Assembly: GCA_014529385.2 (NCBI GenBank)
Contig: CM043953.1
Location: 93,501,342 to 93,565,341, forward strand
DNA: 64,000 bases
Direction of reading: 5' to 3'
DNA from: Adiantum capillus-veneris
Lineage: Eukaryota; Streptophyta; Polypodiopsida; Polypodiales; Pteridaceae
Positions 1 to 13,196 of the stretch are shown here, piece after piece. The notes under the pieces were generated by a model. The model made no database searches. It was given only the letters and a program-made list of their open reading frames with translations, and had not been told where the DNA came from. Position numbers and translations under genes: made by a program. How positions within the stretch are numbered: position 1 is the first letter of the stretch; each line of letters begins with the position of its first letter.

Positions 1-351
1 TCTCTCTTCCTCTCTACGGATGCGGCCTTAAGCTGGAAAGCTTTCAACAGCATGATACTCAGATTGGAGGCCAAAATGTAATGTGTTAAGTAATCCCTTG
101 AACAAAGATCTACTGTGAAAAGATGTTAAGATGCTGTGAAATGCTACAGCTAGAGAAGAGGCAAAGGGGTTTTGCCCACTACATGCACTATCATGTAGAC
201 GTGGGTGTGTAGATTTCTTGTACCCACAAATATAGGCATTGGCCAATAAAAACGAGATTATAACCCGGTGGTTCTGATCTCCATGCACCTCTAGACCGAG
301 GTGTGCGGAGATTGGACATGACTAGAGAATGTGAGGTAGTTTACAGTGTGA

Positions 352-355
<4 letters not shown>

Positions 356-411
<56 letters not shown>
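356..411. repeat. (GA)n microsatellite in the CACTA leader
   Basis: Uninterrupted GA run about 65 bp upstream of the transposase start. The right-hand CACTA copy has the equivalent (CT)n at 63751-63810, so the microsatellite was present before the copies separated. Confidence 0.95.
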
Positions 412-413
<2 letters not shown>

Positions 414-477
414 AAGACGAAGAATTCCAATAGAATATTAAATTTGTTGTCCAGGTTATAAGGTTTTTACCCTCATT

Positions 478-2325
478 ATGAGTAGTGACGAGGATGTGGG
501 GCAGTCCAACCGAAACACCTATCTCTCAACGAGGATCTTATGTCCTTGTAATCAATGCAAGCATGCTGTGCGACGGACAAGACGCGTTTCTTTGCAGCAC
601 GTTCGTGAATTTGGTGAGTTCAATCCATATATTATGGATCAAGTTGTTGCCAATTATAACTTGTCGGACTCTGACGCTGGCCAATAGGCAGCAATCGTGC
701 AACCCAATAGATGTGTTCGCATGCGCTTTGGTCAAGAAACATATGTGAGGCCACAAGATGTAGCCTCTGACAGCTCGGCGGATGATCATGCAGACCAAAT
801 TCCCGACAAGGCAATGTTTGAGCCCGAGATCGATGAAATGATTGAGACGGTCATGGATTCAGAAAGGCTTATCTATGATGATATGAAAAGTGAAGCCGAT
901 ATGCCATTGTATGATGGATCAAGTGTGTCTAGATTGAAGGCGCTCCTGGTTCTTCTCAACATGCAGACAAAGTTTGGATGGAGTGACACTAGCATCACAA
1001 CGCTTTTTAGGTGATCTATTACAATGTGTTTACTTTAATTAAAAACTCTAGATGTATAATGATCTGATAGATTTTTACACAATTGTATCGTATTTTTTTT
1101 GTTGTGTAGATGCTCAAAGATCACATACTGCCAGCTGATAATGTTCTGCATTCTTTTCAGAGGGGAATACATAGACATGGAGAAGTGTCCGAAATGTGAT
1201 TCCGAGAGATATCAAGTAGATCTCCATGGAACAAAAATTCCACAAAAGGTTTTACGACATTTTCCTTTGCTTCTTTGCATCAAGCATTTCTTCAAATTGG
1301 CCGCAAACAACATCTGATGGATAGATAAAACTCCCTAAAGCGCCATGGATTTTCACAGGAGCCCAAGAACGCAAAGTAAAAGAGACCATTCGATCTTTGT
1401 GGACCCCCACTGGCGTAATGCACTCGCTCCAAACGTGTTTTACCAAAGAAGGAAAGCTTACCAGTTTGAAGTCACACGACTGGCATAAAATTTGTCAGGT
1501 ATGTTCATAGTGGGAATTGTGTAACAAATTTGTGTGTGGACTTTAATATCATTGTTGCACGTGTTTAGCAGTTTATTTTACCGGTGGCCATTCAGGGATG
1601 TTTGTCTCTTGACGTCCGTAACACAATGTACAAACTTGAGAAGTTGGTGCAATGGATCTCACAAAAGGAGATCAACGTAGACTCCATACCATTCGCGAAA
1701 CTAAACGCTGTGGAGGTTGTGTGCATGTTTGAGAAACACTTTCCTACTACCATGCTAACCTTCAAGTGCATCTTCTTATTCACATAGTTGATGAGGCGGA
1801 AATAGTTGGCACAGTACATTTCAGATGGACGTTCTTTTTAGAACGTTTCATGAAAACACTCAAGGGATATGTGCGTCAGAAGGCACGTTTGGAGGGTAGC
1901 ATGACAGAAGGTTGGCTGGTATCAGAGTCCCTAGTGTACCGTGGAGAATGGCTAGATGGATTTGATAAAGCCCGGGACACGCTATGGAAAACCATAGATG
2001 ATGAGCGCATATCTGGGATTGTCATGTGCAATCAAGGTGTTGAGAAGAAGATGATGGAAGATCTAGAGGCTAAAATCAACCAATTTTGCATGCTTCACAA
2101 TCCAGTGATGCAAAAGTGGATTTCACAATATGAGGATGCAAAGTAAGAGTGACAAAGGGCACGAATCGAGTGGAGATGGGGAAGACGACCACCGATGCAC
2201 TATCTGACGGGTCTGGAGAGCCTACCAACATTCATGAGCTTAATATGGTTGCACAACCAATTGAAAAGCGCACACCAGTGCATTGAAGAAGTGACTGAGG
2301 AGGAGTGGGAGTACTCTCGGGGCTC
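478..2325 (+). pseudogene. TNP2-type CACTA transposase, internally deleted
   Basis: CACTA transposases cut and paste the element in the nucleus. The start at 478 is followed by a Cys-rich stretch (LCPCNQCKHAVRRTRR) typical of the transposase-associated domain, then an acidic linker, the segment KFGWSDTSITTLF and a zinc motif EKCPKC that usually precede the TNP2 core. A deletion of about 950 bp near 1290 removes the whole catalytic core that the right copy keeps (62240-63205). Coding resumes with the GAQERKVKETIRSL region and the DUF4218 part (1584-2325; CMFEKHFPTTML). Stops include TAG at about 685 (Gln in the right copy) and TAA and TGA near 2143-2152 (Gln and Arg in the right copy). It cannot make a working transposase. 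Confidence 0.85.
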
Positions 2326-5300
2326 GGGGGATTCACCATGGAAAACTTACCGCACCACGTAAGTGCAGGGGAGGGGTTTTTTTTTTTCAAGTTACATAAA
2401 CGTATAAGTTAAGGGTAAGCCCCCAATAATTTATCTCCTAAGCTTAAAAATAAGGGAGGGGGTATCATATTTAAGGGGAGGGGGGAAGGGAGTGAGAAAA
2501 AGGGAAAATGGGAGGAATTTTTTGTGTTTCAAAATCATGGTTTCCCAAAAGAGTCTTCCCTCAAACTTGTGAGTCAATATCTACCAAGATACGTGCAAGA
2601 ACCAACACTACTTTGTATCAATTGCTTGTTTTGTTATTATAGTTTATTTGCTGAGGGATGAAAGCTATAAAGAGTTTGTATAGATGCAAATTTACATGGA
2701 GAAGCTAACATAGCTTTATAACCATGCTTTTTGAGTAATTTAGATGGGTCAAAATTGGATGAGTAGCTAGAGTGCAGGCTGAACGGGCACATAGTTTGAA
2801 ACTCAACTAAGACACATTGAGGGTACATCTAGTTATCAACAGAAGTGGTTCTTTAGTACATTGCCACCACTATGCTACACGCTCTTTGACTAGTTTTACT
2901 TAGTTAGATCATGTGAGACCTAAAATTTATATGTAAGATAGAGGTATGATAGTTTTCTGCATTGAATTTTGTATAAGCGTAGAAAGGGGGGTCATATTCC
3001 ATGGAGAAAATCACTTGATTGCTAAACTTGATTGTTGCACTGAAAACATGTAGTGCAAAAATGACACCCTAAACATCCGTAATGACAAGACTCTTGCTTG
3101 TGCATTAATGTCGATGTATACTTCCCTGGGTAGATCTGTTCAATCTTGAAAACAATCACCCCAAAGAATGCCAATAGTTGGGTCTTACCCTTGGCTTGAT
3201 AATGGCTCTTAGCCGGTGTGGCTCATAGCCCTTATGCAAATTAGTGTTCAATGGACAAACCGATGAAGACTAATTTGAGTAGCATCTTAGCCACGTGCTA
3301 GCTGAGAGTTAGAGCACCTTGGCTCAGGCTGACTCACGAGCAAAACACGTATCAAAAGCTTCTTAGAAGATTTTTCATTTTTCCCTTAAAGAGAGGGAGA
3401 GAGAGAAGAAGAACATGATGGGCTGAGGAATTTTTCTTAAATTTCTAGAGTGTGTGCCCAATCTGTGTGCTTTTACACATCTTATGCCTGACTTGTAGCT
3501 TATCCTATAAGCATTCCACAGTTTTTCAGGTATGACTCTCTCAATGAGAGAGGTAACAGAAAAACACAACCACATTTTGACCTACCTGCCTTGCAGGGTC
3601 GTGATTGTATGAAAATGACTTAGCATTGGCACTTTGCCTGTGAAATAAGTTCTAGATTTAGGTTCCTTTTAGTGTTGTTGGGTGTTGATAGCAACCAAAA
3701 AACACATTAAACAATCCATTACTTAGTTTGTCCTTGACACAGTTGTGAGTGTGATAGCATAAGCGTAATCCATGAATCGGTGGAATTCATGCCACCCGGT
3801 TAGCATGCCGTGCATGCAGAATTGTAAGACCTTCAGTTTCCTAAACCCTTGATGCCAAAGCAATGGGCAGTAGCATGGCACGCAGGAGAAGCCTTGCTTC
3901 ATGTTGAATTATCAAAGCACTGTGTTTTACGCGACAAACAACATGTTCCAAAGTAAACATGAAAACATGCAAAATAAACAATTTTAAAATTTGGCTAACC
4001 TGGTTATCCTGGTGTAACCGGTTTTCCTGGATGCGTGATGGAGAAACTCATTCCCATCAGGCTCGTAGCCTATGCTACTGTGCGAGAGAGAGTTGGCGTG
4101 TGTATCATATACACATTTTGTGCATGTAATGAAATAACAATGCAAGGAAATTGGTAAATCCTTCCCTAGTTTGTATGCTCTTAGCATATGCCAAATGTGG
4201 GGAGTCTCAATGCAAGATGCATAAATAGAAGCCTTGCTTTACTTAAATTCATCAAATGGATGAGGCAAGAATGTAACCTGAAAGCTCATAGCTAACAGAT
4301 AATCTTGGTGACACACACATCTTGATTGACCTTGTCGAAATTGCATAGAGAATTGGCCTTGCCAAATTTTGCTACTGATTGAAAATCATAAGATTTCTCG
4401 ACAGTGAGAGAGATATTAGCTACAGCGGAACTATCCAATGTCAGCGATTGTCCAATACTGCTTGATCAAAGCAACCTTTGCTTGACAAGTTGGCAGTGTG
4501 AAAATTCATATGGTGGTCAACGTTGCATCTCGCTCCTAGCTGTGAATGCTAATGTTTGTTCCACGATGCTTCATGTACCCATATTGCCTGCTCCTAGCAA
4601 GTTGCAATGGCTTGGAAATGAGTATGCATCCAATGGGGCCGTGCTCCCAGACATCTTGCATGATCGACCTTGTCGAATTGTAAATGTAATGCAAAAGTAG
4701 TAGAACATGTGCAAATTATGCATCGCATACCTGATTAGCGCTATGAATAATAACTGTGATCCTTCATTCCATTGCATGTGAGAATTATCAAGCACTTTGC
4801 TCAATAATTACCCTGCTTCATGCTGTCAAGGGCCTTCTCCGATTTGCAACCAATTTGGAATCTTGTGAGCAACTTCAATGCTCTAGTGGTGGGACACAAA
4901 GTGTGTACCGGCCATGCTGAGCTCTGTGAGCATTTTTGTAGAATCATTCAAGCCTTGCTTGATAAATTCTACCTATCTCTTGGGCGGCAACCATTGCACC
5001 AGTAGGAATTCACAAAACCAAACAAAGTGCAGATGATTGTAAAAAGAATGCAAAAAGTAATGTCGAAACATAAACAAAGATACCTGGAGCGTTAGCGGAC
5101 GCACCATGAATCCTCTCCAAGATGCCAACTCATGACCTTGTTGTGCATGATGCTGGATCTCTCCCATGGGATCCATAAATTCTCGAGTCTGATGTCACCA
5201 AATCTGTACCAAACTTGGTACTGCTTGAATCTGGGAGTTTGCCGGAGTCCTTTCAAAAACAATCGGCATGCGCTAGGTAGAAACCTTGTTTCCCTAGCGT

Positions 5301-5998
5301 CATGGCGAACTGGAAGCCTTGCTTCCCGAGCACAGCTCTGCATGCATGTCGTGGACTCCGCTATCAATCTCGTCATGGAGAGGTTTCGCGAGGTCGAAAA
5401 AATCACCATCAAGAGTTTTCTTCAACTAGCAAAGTTTTGTGCATGCTATGCAGAAAATTCTGTTCGAGCCTCCCCTTGTTCTACCCCATGCATGGCTTCC
5501 CTTGGAGGGCCACGGTCAAAGCGAACATAAGTGGCCAATAGGTAGGTGGTGGGAACGTCCCTTGGCCAATTAGATGGACAAAAAAATTGCTGCCTAATAT
5601 GAAACCAAGCTTCTAAATGAAGCTATGGTGTGCTTCAGATCTGCGCGATGTCGATGGAGAAGGTAGCACGCAGAGCTGCATTCGGTAGCCTATGCTACTG
5701 TGAAGAGAAACCACCCATAGGCCGGCACGCGTCCACTAATCCTGCTCTCGACAGATTCGGTGAAGGTCGTCGACACACCCTCATCCATGCTAGGGTTGTT
5801 GCCCACGGTTCTCTGTGCCAAGAAATCTCGCCATGCCCGGTTGAAGATGAGAGAGAGATAAAAGCCAAAGAGCCATGCCTTCCTTTGCTTTCCCTCTCTG
5901 CCATGGCCTTCTTGCAGCATGACCTTGCCATGCATCCATGAAAGGACTCTTCCATGCTGCTCTTTCTTCGCCGAAAGGAGGGCAAGCTTCCATGAACC

Positions 5999-6040
<42 letters not shown>

Positions 6041-6086
6041 TATCCATGGCCTCCATGCGTCTTTCTTCCTCCCCCTTCTCCCCTGA
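2326..6086. other. Gene-free repeat-derived DNA
   Basis: No reading frame resembles a known protein. The motif GTAGCCTATGCTACTGTG occurs at 4065 and again at 5685. Short modules containing GCCTTGCTT recur at about 3890, 4232 and 4951 with different flanks, which suggests an old, diverged tandem or retroelement-internal sequence. A GA tract lies at 6003-6035. The right part lies inside a reverse-oriented LTR element whose LTR and primer site sit at 6087-6230. Confidence 0.5.
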
Positions 6087-6230
6087 GCTCTGATACCAGT
6101 GTAAGACCGCGGGGGACTAGACCATGCAACTCTCCACCCAACCGTGCCATATATAGACTCCTAGCCCCTAAATATAGCACCCCTTGACCGCATGTCCGTC
6201 CTGGCCCTTGGACCTGCCCTTGGCCTGACA
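6087..6230 (-). mobile_element. Short reverse-oriented LTR with primer binding site
   Basis: On the minus strand the segment 6230 to 6100 begins TGTCAG and ends CTTACA, as an LTR does, and contains a TATATATGG promoter-like box. It is followed after one base by TGGTATCAGAGC (6098 to 6087), the complement of the initiator Met-tRNA 3' end. This marks a 5' LTR of about 131 bp whose element extends leftward. No matching 3' LTR was found to the left, so the element is truncated or too diverged to recognise. Confidence 0.6.
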
Positions 6231-7148
6231 GACAAAGGGGTCCAATGAGAGTTTATTTGCATTTATTAATTATCTAAAGCTCTCACAAAAGGGGAAAAGG
6301 GGACACATGTCAGAAGGCTATCACTTATGCTCCTGAAATCCTATTGACTAAGCCTGGGGAGGACCAATGAGGTGCTAGCAAGAGAAAATAGCAAGAGGGG
6401 TCAACCAAGAGAGAGAGGAGGCTGATTTTTCAAAGGCAATATATCCACACACACTTGCACAAGCTCATGTGTAGAGTAAGAAGACTCTCTTCTCAGGATT
6501 TAATGGAAAGATTATCACCTACTCCAAGCTTGTGAGAAGGGAGGCCTGCACCAACAACTCTTGGCTTTGTGATCCAAATCCAACCAAGAGCGAAGCTTCA
6601 ATGCATACTCATCTCCTCTACCATGTTAATTACTAAGCTAACTATGCTAATATAAGTGAATATGTGAGGAGATGGACATCTTTCTCGTAAGACTACTCCT
6701 TCCTCTCAATCTACTCTCATACCCCGCTAGCTCTCACCATCTTCGAAGGTGTGTGAGGTCTTGGGTCTGAGACTGTGAGGGAATTAATGTTGTGTTTGAT
6801 AAGTGTTTTTCTTAGTGCATCATAGTTTCCATCTTCATTGCACTAGCTAGTATTGATGGAACACAAAGAATTGTATTGTAAAATGTCTCTCTTGATGGGA
6901 GAAACCATAATACAAAGCCTTTTGGAGGGGGGACCGGCTCCATGCAAATCTGGTCCTCAACTGTTGTCAATTGCTTAATTTCTCTCTCTTTTGAAGTATT
7001 CTTCATGCTATTTAACTATGTGTTATAATTTTTGTTGCTCTCTCCACGCATTCTTGTTATTCTCATTAGGAATCTATTCTAATGAAATGCTCACTATGTT
7101 CATGCTATTTTCCGCTACACACAAGTTACTAGGCCATTAAATGTTACA
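6231..7148 (+). repeat. 5' LTR of chromovirus (3' two thirds only)
   Basis: Matches 13818-14619 of the 3' LTR throughout and ends in the same ATGTTACA. It has about 110 bp near 7010-7120 that the 3' LTR lacks. The first 610 bp seen in the 3' LTR are missing here. Confidence 0.9.
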
Positions 7149-7149
7149 T

Positions 7150-7161
7150 TGGTATCAGAGC
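7150..7161 (+). other. Primer binding site (initiator Met-tRNA)
   Basis: TGGTATCAGAGC lies one base after the LTR end and is the usual plant tRNA-iMet primer site for minus-strand synthesis. Confidence 0.92.
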
Positions 7162-7297
7162 ACATGGTTTCTCTTTTCTTGCTCAAGAAGGGAGGTCCTC
7201 AAGCTAGCTATAAATGGTTGGTATTATTGATTGCATGTGAATAAGTAGAATAGGGAATTTTCAACCTTGCAGTGCGCCTGCCTTTGTGTAGTTAACG

Positions 7298-7703
7298 GGG
7301 CATCACCGTAGAGAGCTATGGTCTTAATAGTGGAGTCCTATGGGAATTGCCTACGGCTATTGAGCTATTAGAAGTTTGACAGGAGCTGGTGTTGAACAAC
7401 CCTCTCTTCTATTCCTTGCAATTAATAGTATTCAAGCCACGGGTACAATAGCTTGAGTGATTTTTTTAAAGGGGTAAAGAGGAGTAGCAACTAGGGCATC
7501 ACCGTAGAGAGCTATGGTCTTAATAGTGGAGTCCTATGGGGGTTGCCTACGGCTATTGAGCTATTAGAAGTTTGACAGGAGCTGGTGCTATTTTGGTGTT
7601 GAACAACCCTCTCTTCTATTCCTTGCAATTAATAGTATTCAAGCCACGGGTACAGTAGCTTGAGTGATTTTTTTAAAGGGGTAAAGAGGAGTAGCAACTA
7701 GGG
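7298..7703 (+). repeat. Tandem duplication in retrotransposon leader
   Basis: A unit of about 196 bp starting GGGCATCACCG at 7298 is repeated from 7494. The second copy carries an extra short insertion (GCTATTTTGGTG) and extends to about 7703. Both precede gag and are non-coding. Confidence 0.9.
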
Positions 7704-7753
7704 CTTCAAGTACCAAAGTACACTTAGAAATTTTACATCTAAAAGTTGTTAGA

Positions 7754-9382
7754 ATGGCTGACAATAGTAAAGAGAGTGAAATTAATGTTGATAACTTTGA
7801 TTTTGCTAATGAGAAGGCTACTAATGAGGCCCCTATGCTTGTTAACTATCTTGTTTCTAGGCTTCAACAAGCCATGGACAATCCATCCATCCAAAGTGAA
7901 GTGCAACGGCAGGTTCGTGCTCATGGGATTCTCAAAGCTCCCCACCATGACAGTAGAGCACCTAGGAAGCCTCCTTGCAAGACTTCGAAAAAGGTCTTTC
8001 TCTGATTTGGGAAGAAGAAGAGGATCCATATGAAGAGCTCATAAATTTTCTCCTTGATGACACATCTCCTTCTCAAAGGAGAATTCAAGACTCTCCACCG
8101 AAGGAATGAGAAAGAAGTGAGTCTCCTGCCACCTTGGTGGAGATGGCTCCACAAAGACGGCGGGCTAAACACTCTCCATCACCTCCAAAATGGAGAAGAC
8201 CATCGCACAACTCTCCACACCATACTCCAAAGAGGGATGAGAAAAAGCAACAGAAGAAAAAGGCGAGAAAGAGGACACCCTCTTCTCCATCTTCTTCATC
8301 CTCTTCCTCTTATGAAAGTGATGGTGAAGACAAAGAAGATCAAGGCAAGAAAAAGGCGAGAAAGACGTCACCCTCTGCGCCATCTTCCTCAAATTCTTCA
8401 CCTTCTGAAGAAAGTGATGGTGCAACCTTTGAACCATCAAAAAGAAGAGGCCATAGGAAATCCTATGCCGCATGGAAGAGGTTGTCCAATCTCAAGAAGT
8501 TCAAAGAGGGAGGGAAGAGCATCTCTTTCCTTTGAACCATCAAAAAGAAGAGGCCATAGGAAATCCTATGCCGCATGGAAGAGGTTGTCCAATCTCAAGA
8601 AGTTCAAAGAGGGAGGGAAGAGCATCTCTTTCCTTACCTATGATGGCACCTTTGGTGCTACGGACAAAGTCTTGGCCTTTATCGAACAGTTCAATGCGGC
8701 GTTTGGAGATGAGGGCTTCACAAACTCCTCTAAGCTACACCATGTAGCTATGCAATTTCAAAAGTCCACCAGGAAATGGTGGTCTAGCCTACGGGCCAAC
8801 GGTGAAGCTCCACAAACATGGAAATCTTAAAGAGCTTCCATTATGAAGCAGTTTTTGGCCACCAATGCCAAAGACAAAGTACTCACCGAATGGCGAAGCT
8901 TCAAGCTCTTTCCCTACGAATCCATTCACAAATATGTAGACAAGTTTTGGGACTTACAACTCAAATCCACTGTCTTCAAGAATTTGGATTTTGGAGAGCA
9001 AAAGCAACAATTTTGTGAAAACTTAACTGAAGAAATGGCGGAGTATGTCAATTCCCAAAGGCCATGCACCATATCGGCGTTTATACACCATACTATGGTG
9101 GCTTCTCAAATCAACTTCCGAACGGGAGCTAAAAGAAATTTTAAGCCCACAGAAAACAAGGTTTCCAATGAGCCTAAGGGGAGCAACAATTTCCAAAAGT
9201 CTCCTAAGGGAAACTCCAACAAAGCTAAGGAGAAGGGAGTTTACAAAGGTAAAAACAAACTCTCTCCTGAAGAGCTTGAGTGTTAACGCAAGGATAACCA
9301 TTGTTTCAAGTGCGGCAAGCAAGGGCATGCGTACCGTGCTTGTCCCCAAAAGAACACCCACCATGAGCCTCCTAGAGCTACC
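7754..9382 (+). pseudogene. Gypsy gag polyprotein, frameshifted
   Basis: Gag forms the cytoplasmic virus-like particle that packages element RNA. The first frame (MADNSKESEINVDNFDF...) runs on into a Lys/Ser-rich segment. A 103-bp tandem duplication at 8428-8633 shifts the frame. The capsid-like part follows (8640-9286; KWWSSLRANG, KLFPYESIHKYVDKFW). A stop precedes a CCHC zinc knuckle, CFKCGKQGHAYRAC, near 9302-9343. The coding run therefore uses several frames and cannot give full-length Gag. Confidence 0.85.
8428..8633 (+). repeat. 103-bp tandem duplication inside gag
   Basis: Two nearly identical 103-bp units, starting TTTGAACCATCAAAAAGAAG at 8428 and 8531. The length is not a multiple of three, so the duplication breaks gag. 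Confidence 0.93.
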
Positions 9383-12300
9383 TTGGTTGAAATCCAAGAG
9401 AAGGAAACTCACCACAAAGGATCTCCTCTATGCCATGCTTGGGGAAAGGTAAGAGAACATGATGCTTTTATTCTCTTTGACCCTGGCCCTACTCGCATTT
9501 TCATATCCACAGAGTTGGCCACCAAGCTAGGCATAGAAGCCTACGAGATGGGAGATGTCCTACCCGCAGACGGTGCTTTCAAGGGGCAAGAAGCTTCAGT
9601 TACTCCCTTAATCGGGAGGCTCCATGTCCGAAGCTACGTGGACAAAGAGGACTTCTTTATCTCTCCTCTCAAGCATGAGGATGTAATCCTAGGGGCACCA
9701 TGGTTTGATTGCATGGCTACCAATGTTAAATTCTTTGAAAAGAGAATCTCCTTTAGGTTCAGGGAAAAAGATATGTACATAGGTGCTAAGGAAATGGGTA
9801 ACACCATACCCATTGTACATATGCAAGCTTTCGATAAGTCAATAAAGAGCTCTATTTCCGTGTACATGATTTTTGCTAAAGACTATCAAAATGAACCTAA
9901 TGTTTTAACAAAAGAAAATAAACACACTCACAAGGAATTAGACTTATCCAATTTTCTCAGGCGTTTCAAGATGTCTTTATTGACGACATCCCTTGTGAGC
10001 TACCTCCTAAACGAGGCAATGATGACCATGCAATTGAACTTCTTCCAGGAAGTTCAGCACCTAATAAACCTCCTTATAGGGTTTCTCAAGCTCAAGAAGA
10101 GGAGATTATGCGGCAAGTGAATGAGTTAGTTGAGAAGGGCATGGTTAGACCTAACTCATCTCCATTTGTTCTCCTGTGCTTTTAGTGCAAAAGAAAGATG
10201 GCACATATCGTATGTGTGTCAACTATAGAGCACTAAATTGGACCACTATCAAGAATAAGTTTCCCGTTCCACAGGTAGAAGACCTATTTGATAAGCTACA
10301 AGGGTCCACCTACTTCAATAGGATTGACCTAAAAAGTGGCTATCATCAAATAAGGATAGCTGATCAAGATATTGTAAAGACCGCATTTTGCACTACATTT
10401 AGTCTTTACAAATATATTGGCATGCCTTTTCGCTTGACCAATGCACCAGCCACATTCAACCACTTGATGGAGAAGCTATTCAGGCCTCACTGAACCTTTA
10501 CTAGAGTGTTCTTGATGATATCATCATCTACTCTAATTCATTAGACAAACACAAGCAACACCTCTAGGTAATATTTCAAGTTTTAAGAGAAAATAAGCTT
10601 TATGTTAATCAAAAGAAAAGTGAATTTTTCTTACAAGAGATTCAATATTTAGGTCACATTATCTCTCAAGATGGCACCCAAATGGATCCATCAAAGTTAG
10701 AGGTAATAGAAGGATGGCCTAAACCAAGGAATCTTCATGAACTAAGAAACGTTGTAGGTATGTGTCCATACTATAGACGCTTCATAGAAAAGTTCTCACA
10801 AATTGCAGCAACATTACATGATTTAACAAAGAAAAACATTAGGTATACATGGTTTACCAAGGAGAATAATTCTTTTGAAAAGCTTAAAGAAAATCTTATC
10901 TCTCAACCTGTGCTTACACTACCGGATCTCTCAAAGCCATTTGAGGTCCAATGTGATGCTTGTGGTGATTGCCTTGCAGTTGTTTTTCTCCAAGAAGGGC
11001 ATGCCATAGGCTATGAAAGTCGAAGGCTTGACCCTATTGAGCAAGCTCTAGGCATATATGAAAAGGAACTCCTCGCAGTTCTACATGCCTTAGACTCATG
11101 GAAGCACTATTTATTGGGGACTCCTTTCATTCTGCAAACGGATCACCAAAGTCTTAAGTACTTCATGACACAGACCAAGCTCTCTAACAAACAAATGAGG
11201 TGGGCAAAATTTCTTTTGCAATTTCATTTTCATATTGCTCACATTGCTGGCAAGCATAATCAAGTAGTCGATGCACTCTCAAGACGGCCGAGAGTGAATG
11301 CGGTTCCATAGCAACTCACAATAATCTATCTTCTATAATAGATGGGTATGCTATTGATCCCAATTTTAGAGATGTGATATCAGAACTTGCACTAGGGAAG
11401 AAAGAGGAACCATTTACTTTACAAGATGGTTATCTTCTCTATGGCAATAGACTATGTGTTACTAACTCACTCCGTGACAAAGTAATGTATGAATCTCATG
11501 CTCCTCCTTATGCGGGGCATAGAGGGATTGAGTCTACTCTATAGGGGATTGAAACATATTTCTATTGTCCTACCATGAAAGCAAACATACAAGACTATGT
11601 TTCTAAATGTGTGGTATGCCAAAAGACGAAGTTTGATAGAGGGAAGAAACCTGGATTGCTTCAACCTTTGCCAATCCCTGATTCACCATGGGAGAGCATA
11701 TCCATGAATTTTATCTCTCGATTACCTATGTCTATCCATGGGAATACGGGAATATGGACAATAGTAGACAAGTTCAATAAACAAGCTCATTTTATACTTG
11801 TCAAAAATACTATCAAAGCCCATCAAATGGCAACCCTCTTCATTTCACAAACCTTCAAGTACCATGGCTTGCCAATGTCCATAGTGTCGGATAGAGATCC
11901 TAGAATGACCAGTAATTTCTAGAAGGGTCTCTTTGAGAATTTAGGAACAAGGCTAAACTTCTCTTCGGCCTATCACCCGCAAACGGATGGCCAAAGTGAA
12001 ATAGCTAACCTAACAATTCTCGATATACTAAAAGCCTATGTAATAAAAGTAGATCAAAGATCTCAATGGCAGAAGTTTTACACTTATGGAGTATGCCTAC
12101 AATAACAATGTACATATTTCCACGGGAAAAGCACCTTTCGAGGTAATTGAGGGAAGATCAAAAAGTCCCCTGCTACTTAAGGTACAAGGGAAGATCTTTG
12201 CTGCAGATGAGTATAGCCGAGACCTACAAGAATATTTCCAAAGGATTAAAGGTGCTATCTTTATCTCATAGCAAAGGCAAAAGGCTGCTACTGACAAGCA

Positions 12301-12784
12301 CAGAAGAGCCCAAGCCTTTAAAGAAAATGATTGGGTCTTATTAAAATTTCCCAAGGCTCGATTAAGACACATCACGGGCAAGAATCCTACCGGACACCAA
12401 AAGTACTATGCTAAGTTAGCAAAAAGGTACTATGGTCCCTTCCAGATTCTTTGGCCAATCAATGAGATGGCCTATCAACTCAAGTTTCCCAGCCATTGGC
12501 TCATACACGATGCTTTTCATGTGAGCCTACTAAAGCCTTACAAAGGAGAGCCACCTCAAGAACCAACTATTGAAGACCTACCGGAGATTGGGGACCAAGA
12601 AGAGGTGCTGCAGCCCGAGTCCTTCCTCCGACATGAAGACAAGGTACTAAGAGGCGGTATGACTATCCGAGGATATCTTATTAAGTTTAAGAATTATCAT
12701 TTTGAAGATGCTAGATGGATGCAAGGCATACAATTAAAGGATAACCTAAACCTTGTCAATGCTTACAATGCTTCCCAAGAGTAA
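9383..12784 (+). pseudogene. Gypsy pol polyprotein with chromodomain, degraded
   Basis: Pol copies element RNA into DNA and integrates it. Domains in order: aspartic protease (9470-9720; the usual DSG is DPG), reverse transcriptase (10160-10700; the VFLDD catalytic motif is present), RNase H (10960-11300; ends VVDALSRRP), integrase zinc finger (about 11540-11640), integrase core (11690-12010) and a C-terminal chromodomain (about 12640-12780; GYLIKFKNYHFEDARWM) that in chromoviruses guides insertion to heterochromatin. Lesions: a 1-base loss near 10170 before reverse transcriptase, stops near 10495-10570, TAG replacing Trp at 11542 and 11920, and the first integrase Asp changed to Asn (SMNFI, 11707). 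Not functional. Confidence 0.92.
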
Positions 12785-13196
12785 GCAACTATACAAATGT
12801 TAAAAATGAGCAAAGTTGTTGTCTTATAAGACTCTCTTTTTCTTTATTGTGCACAAAAATGATATAGTATGCTTAGATCAAGTTTGCGGAGACGACGTCT
12901 CCCAAACACCAAGTAGAGCTTGTCACTCTACTATGGAAGATTGATAGGAATAATGTGCAGACATGCTTGCAGCATCTTAGGATCTCAAGCACCAAATGGA
13001 CTAGTCATCCACTTTGGAACGATGTCGTAGGGTAACATAGGGATCATCTACCCGCTAGCAAAAGGACTAATGAATATGCTTTATCTTCTCTACCTCATAG
13101 TCGAGGATGACTATGATTTCAAGAGAGAGTTAAAATGTCATAATAACTAATATCTAATTCTCCTAAATGATTTTCTCATGTTAAACTGATCATTTG

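Larger units (their letters stand above)
1..2325 (+). mobile_element. CACTA (En/Spm) transposon, truncated left copy
   Basis: The sequence from about 151 to 850 and from 1186 to 2325 is closely similar, in inverted orientation, to 61190-64000 at the other end of the window. It contains the 5' leader with a GA microsatellite and the TNP2-type transposase reading frame. Similarity stops near 2325, at the end of an exon that in the right copy is followed by a GTAAGT donor, so the DUF4216 part, the second CACTA gene and the terminal CACTA repeat are missing. The element starts before the window. Confidence 0.85.

Noticed and set aside
3824-3835. TGTAAGACC as a possible partner LTR edge for the reverse LTR at 6100-6230
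   Set aside because: Similarity stops after nine bases; no LTR-like sequence follows.
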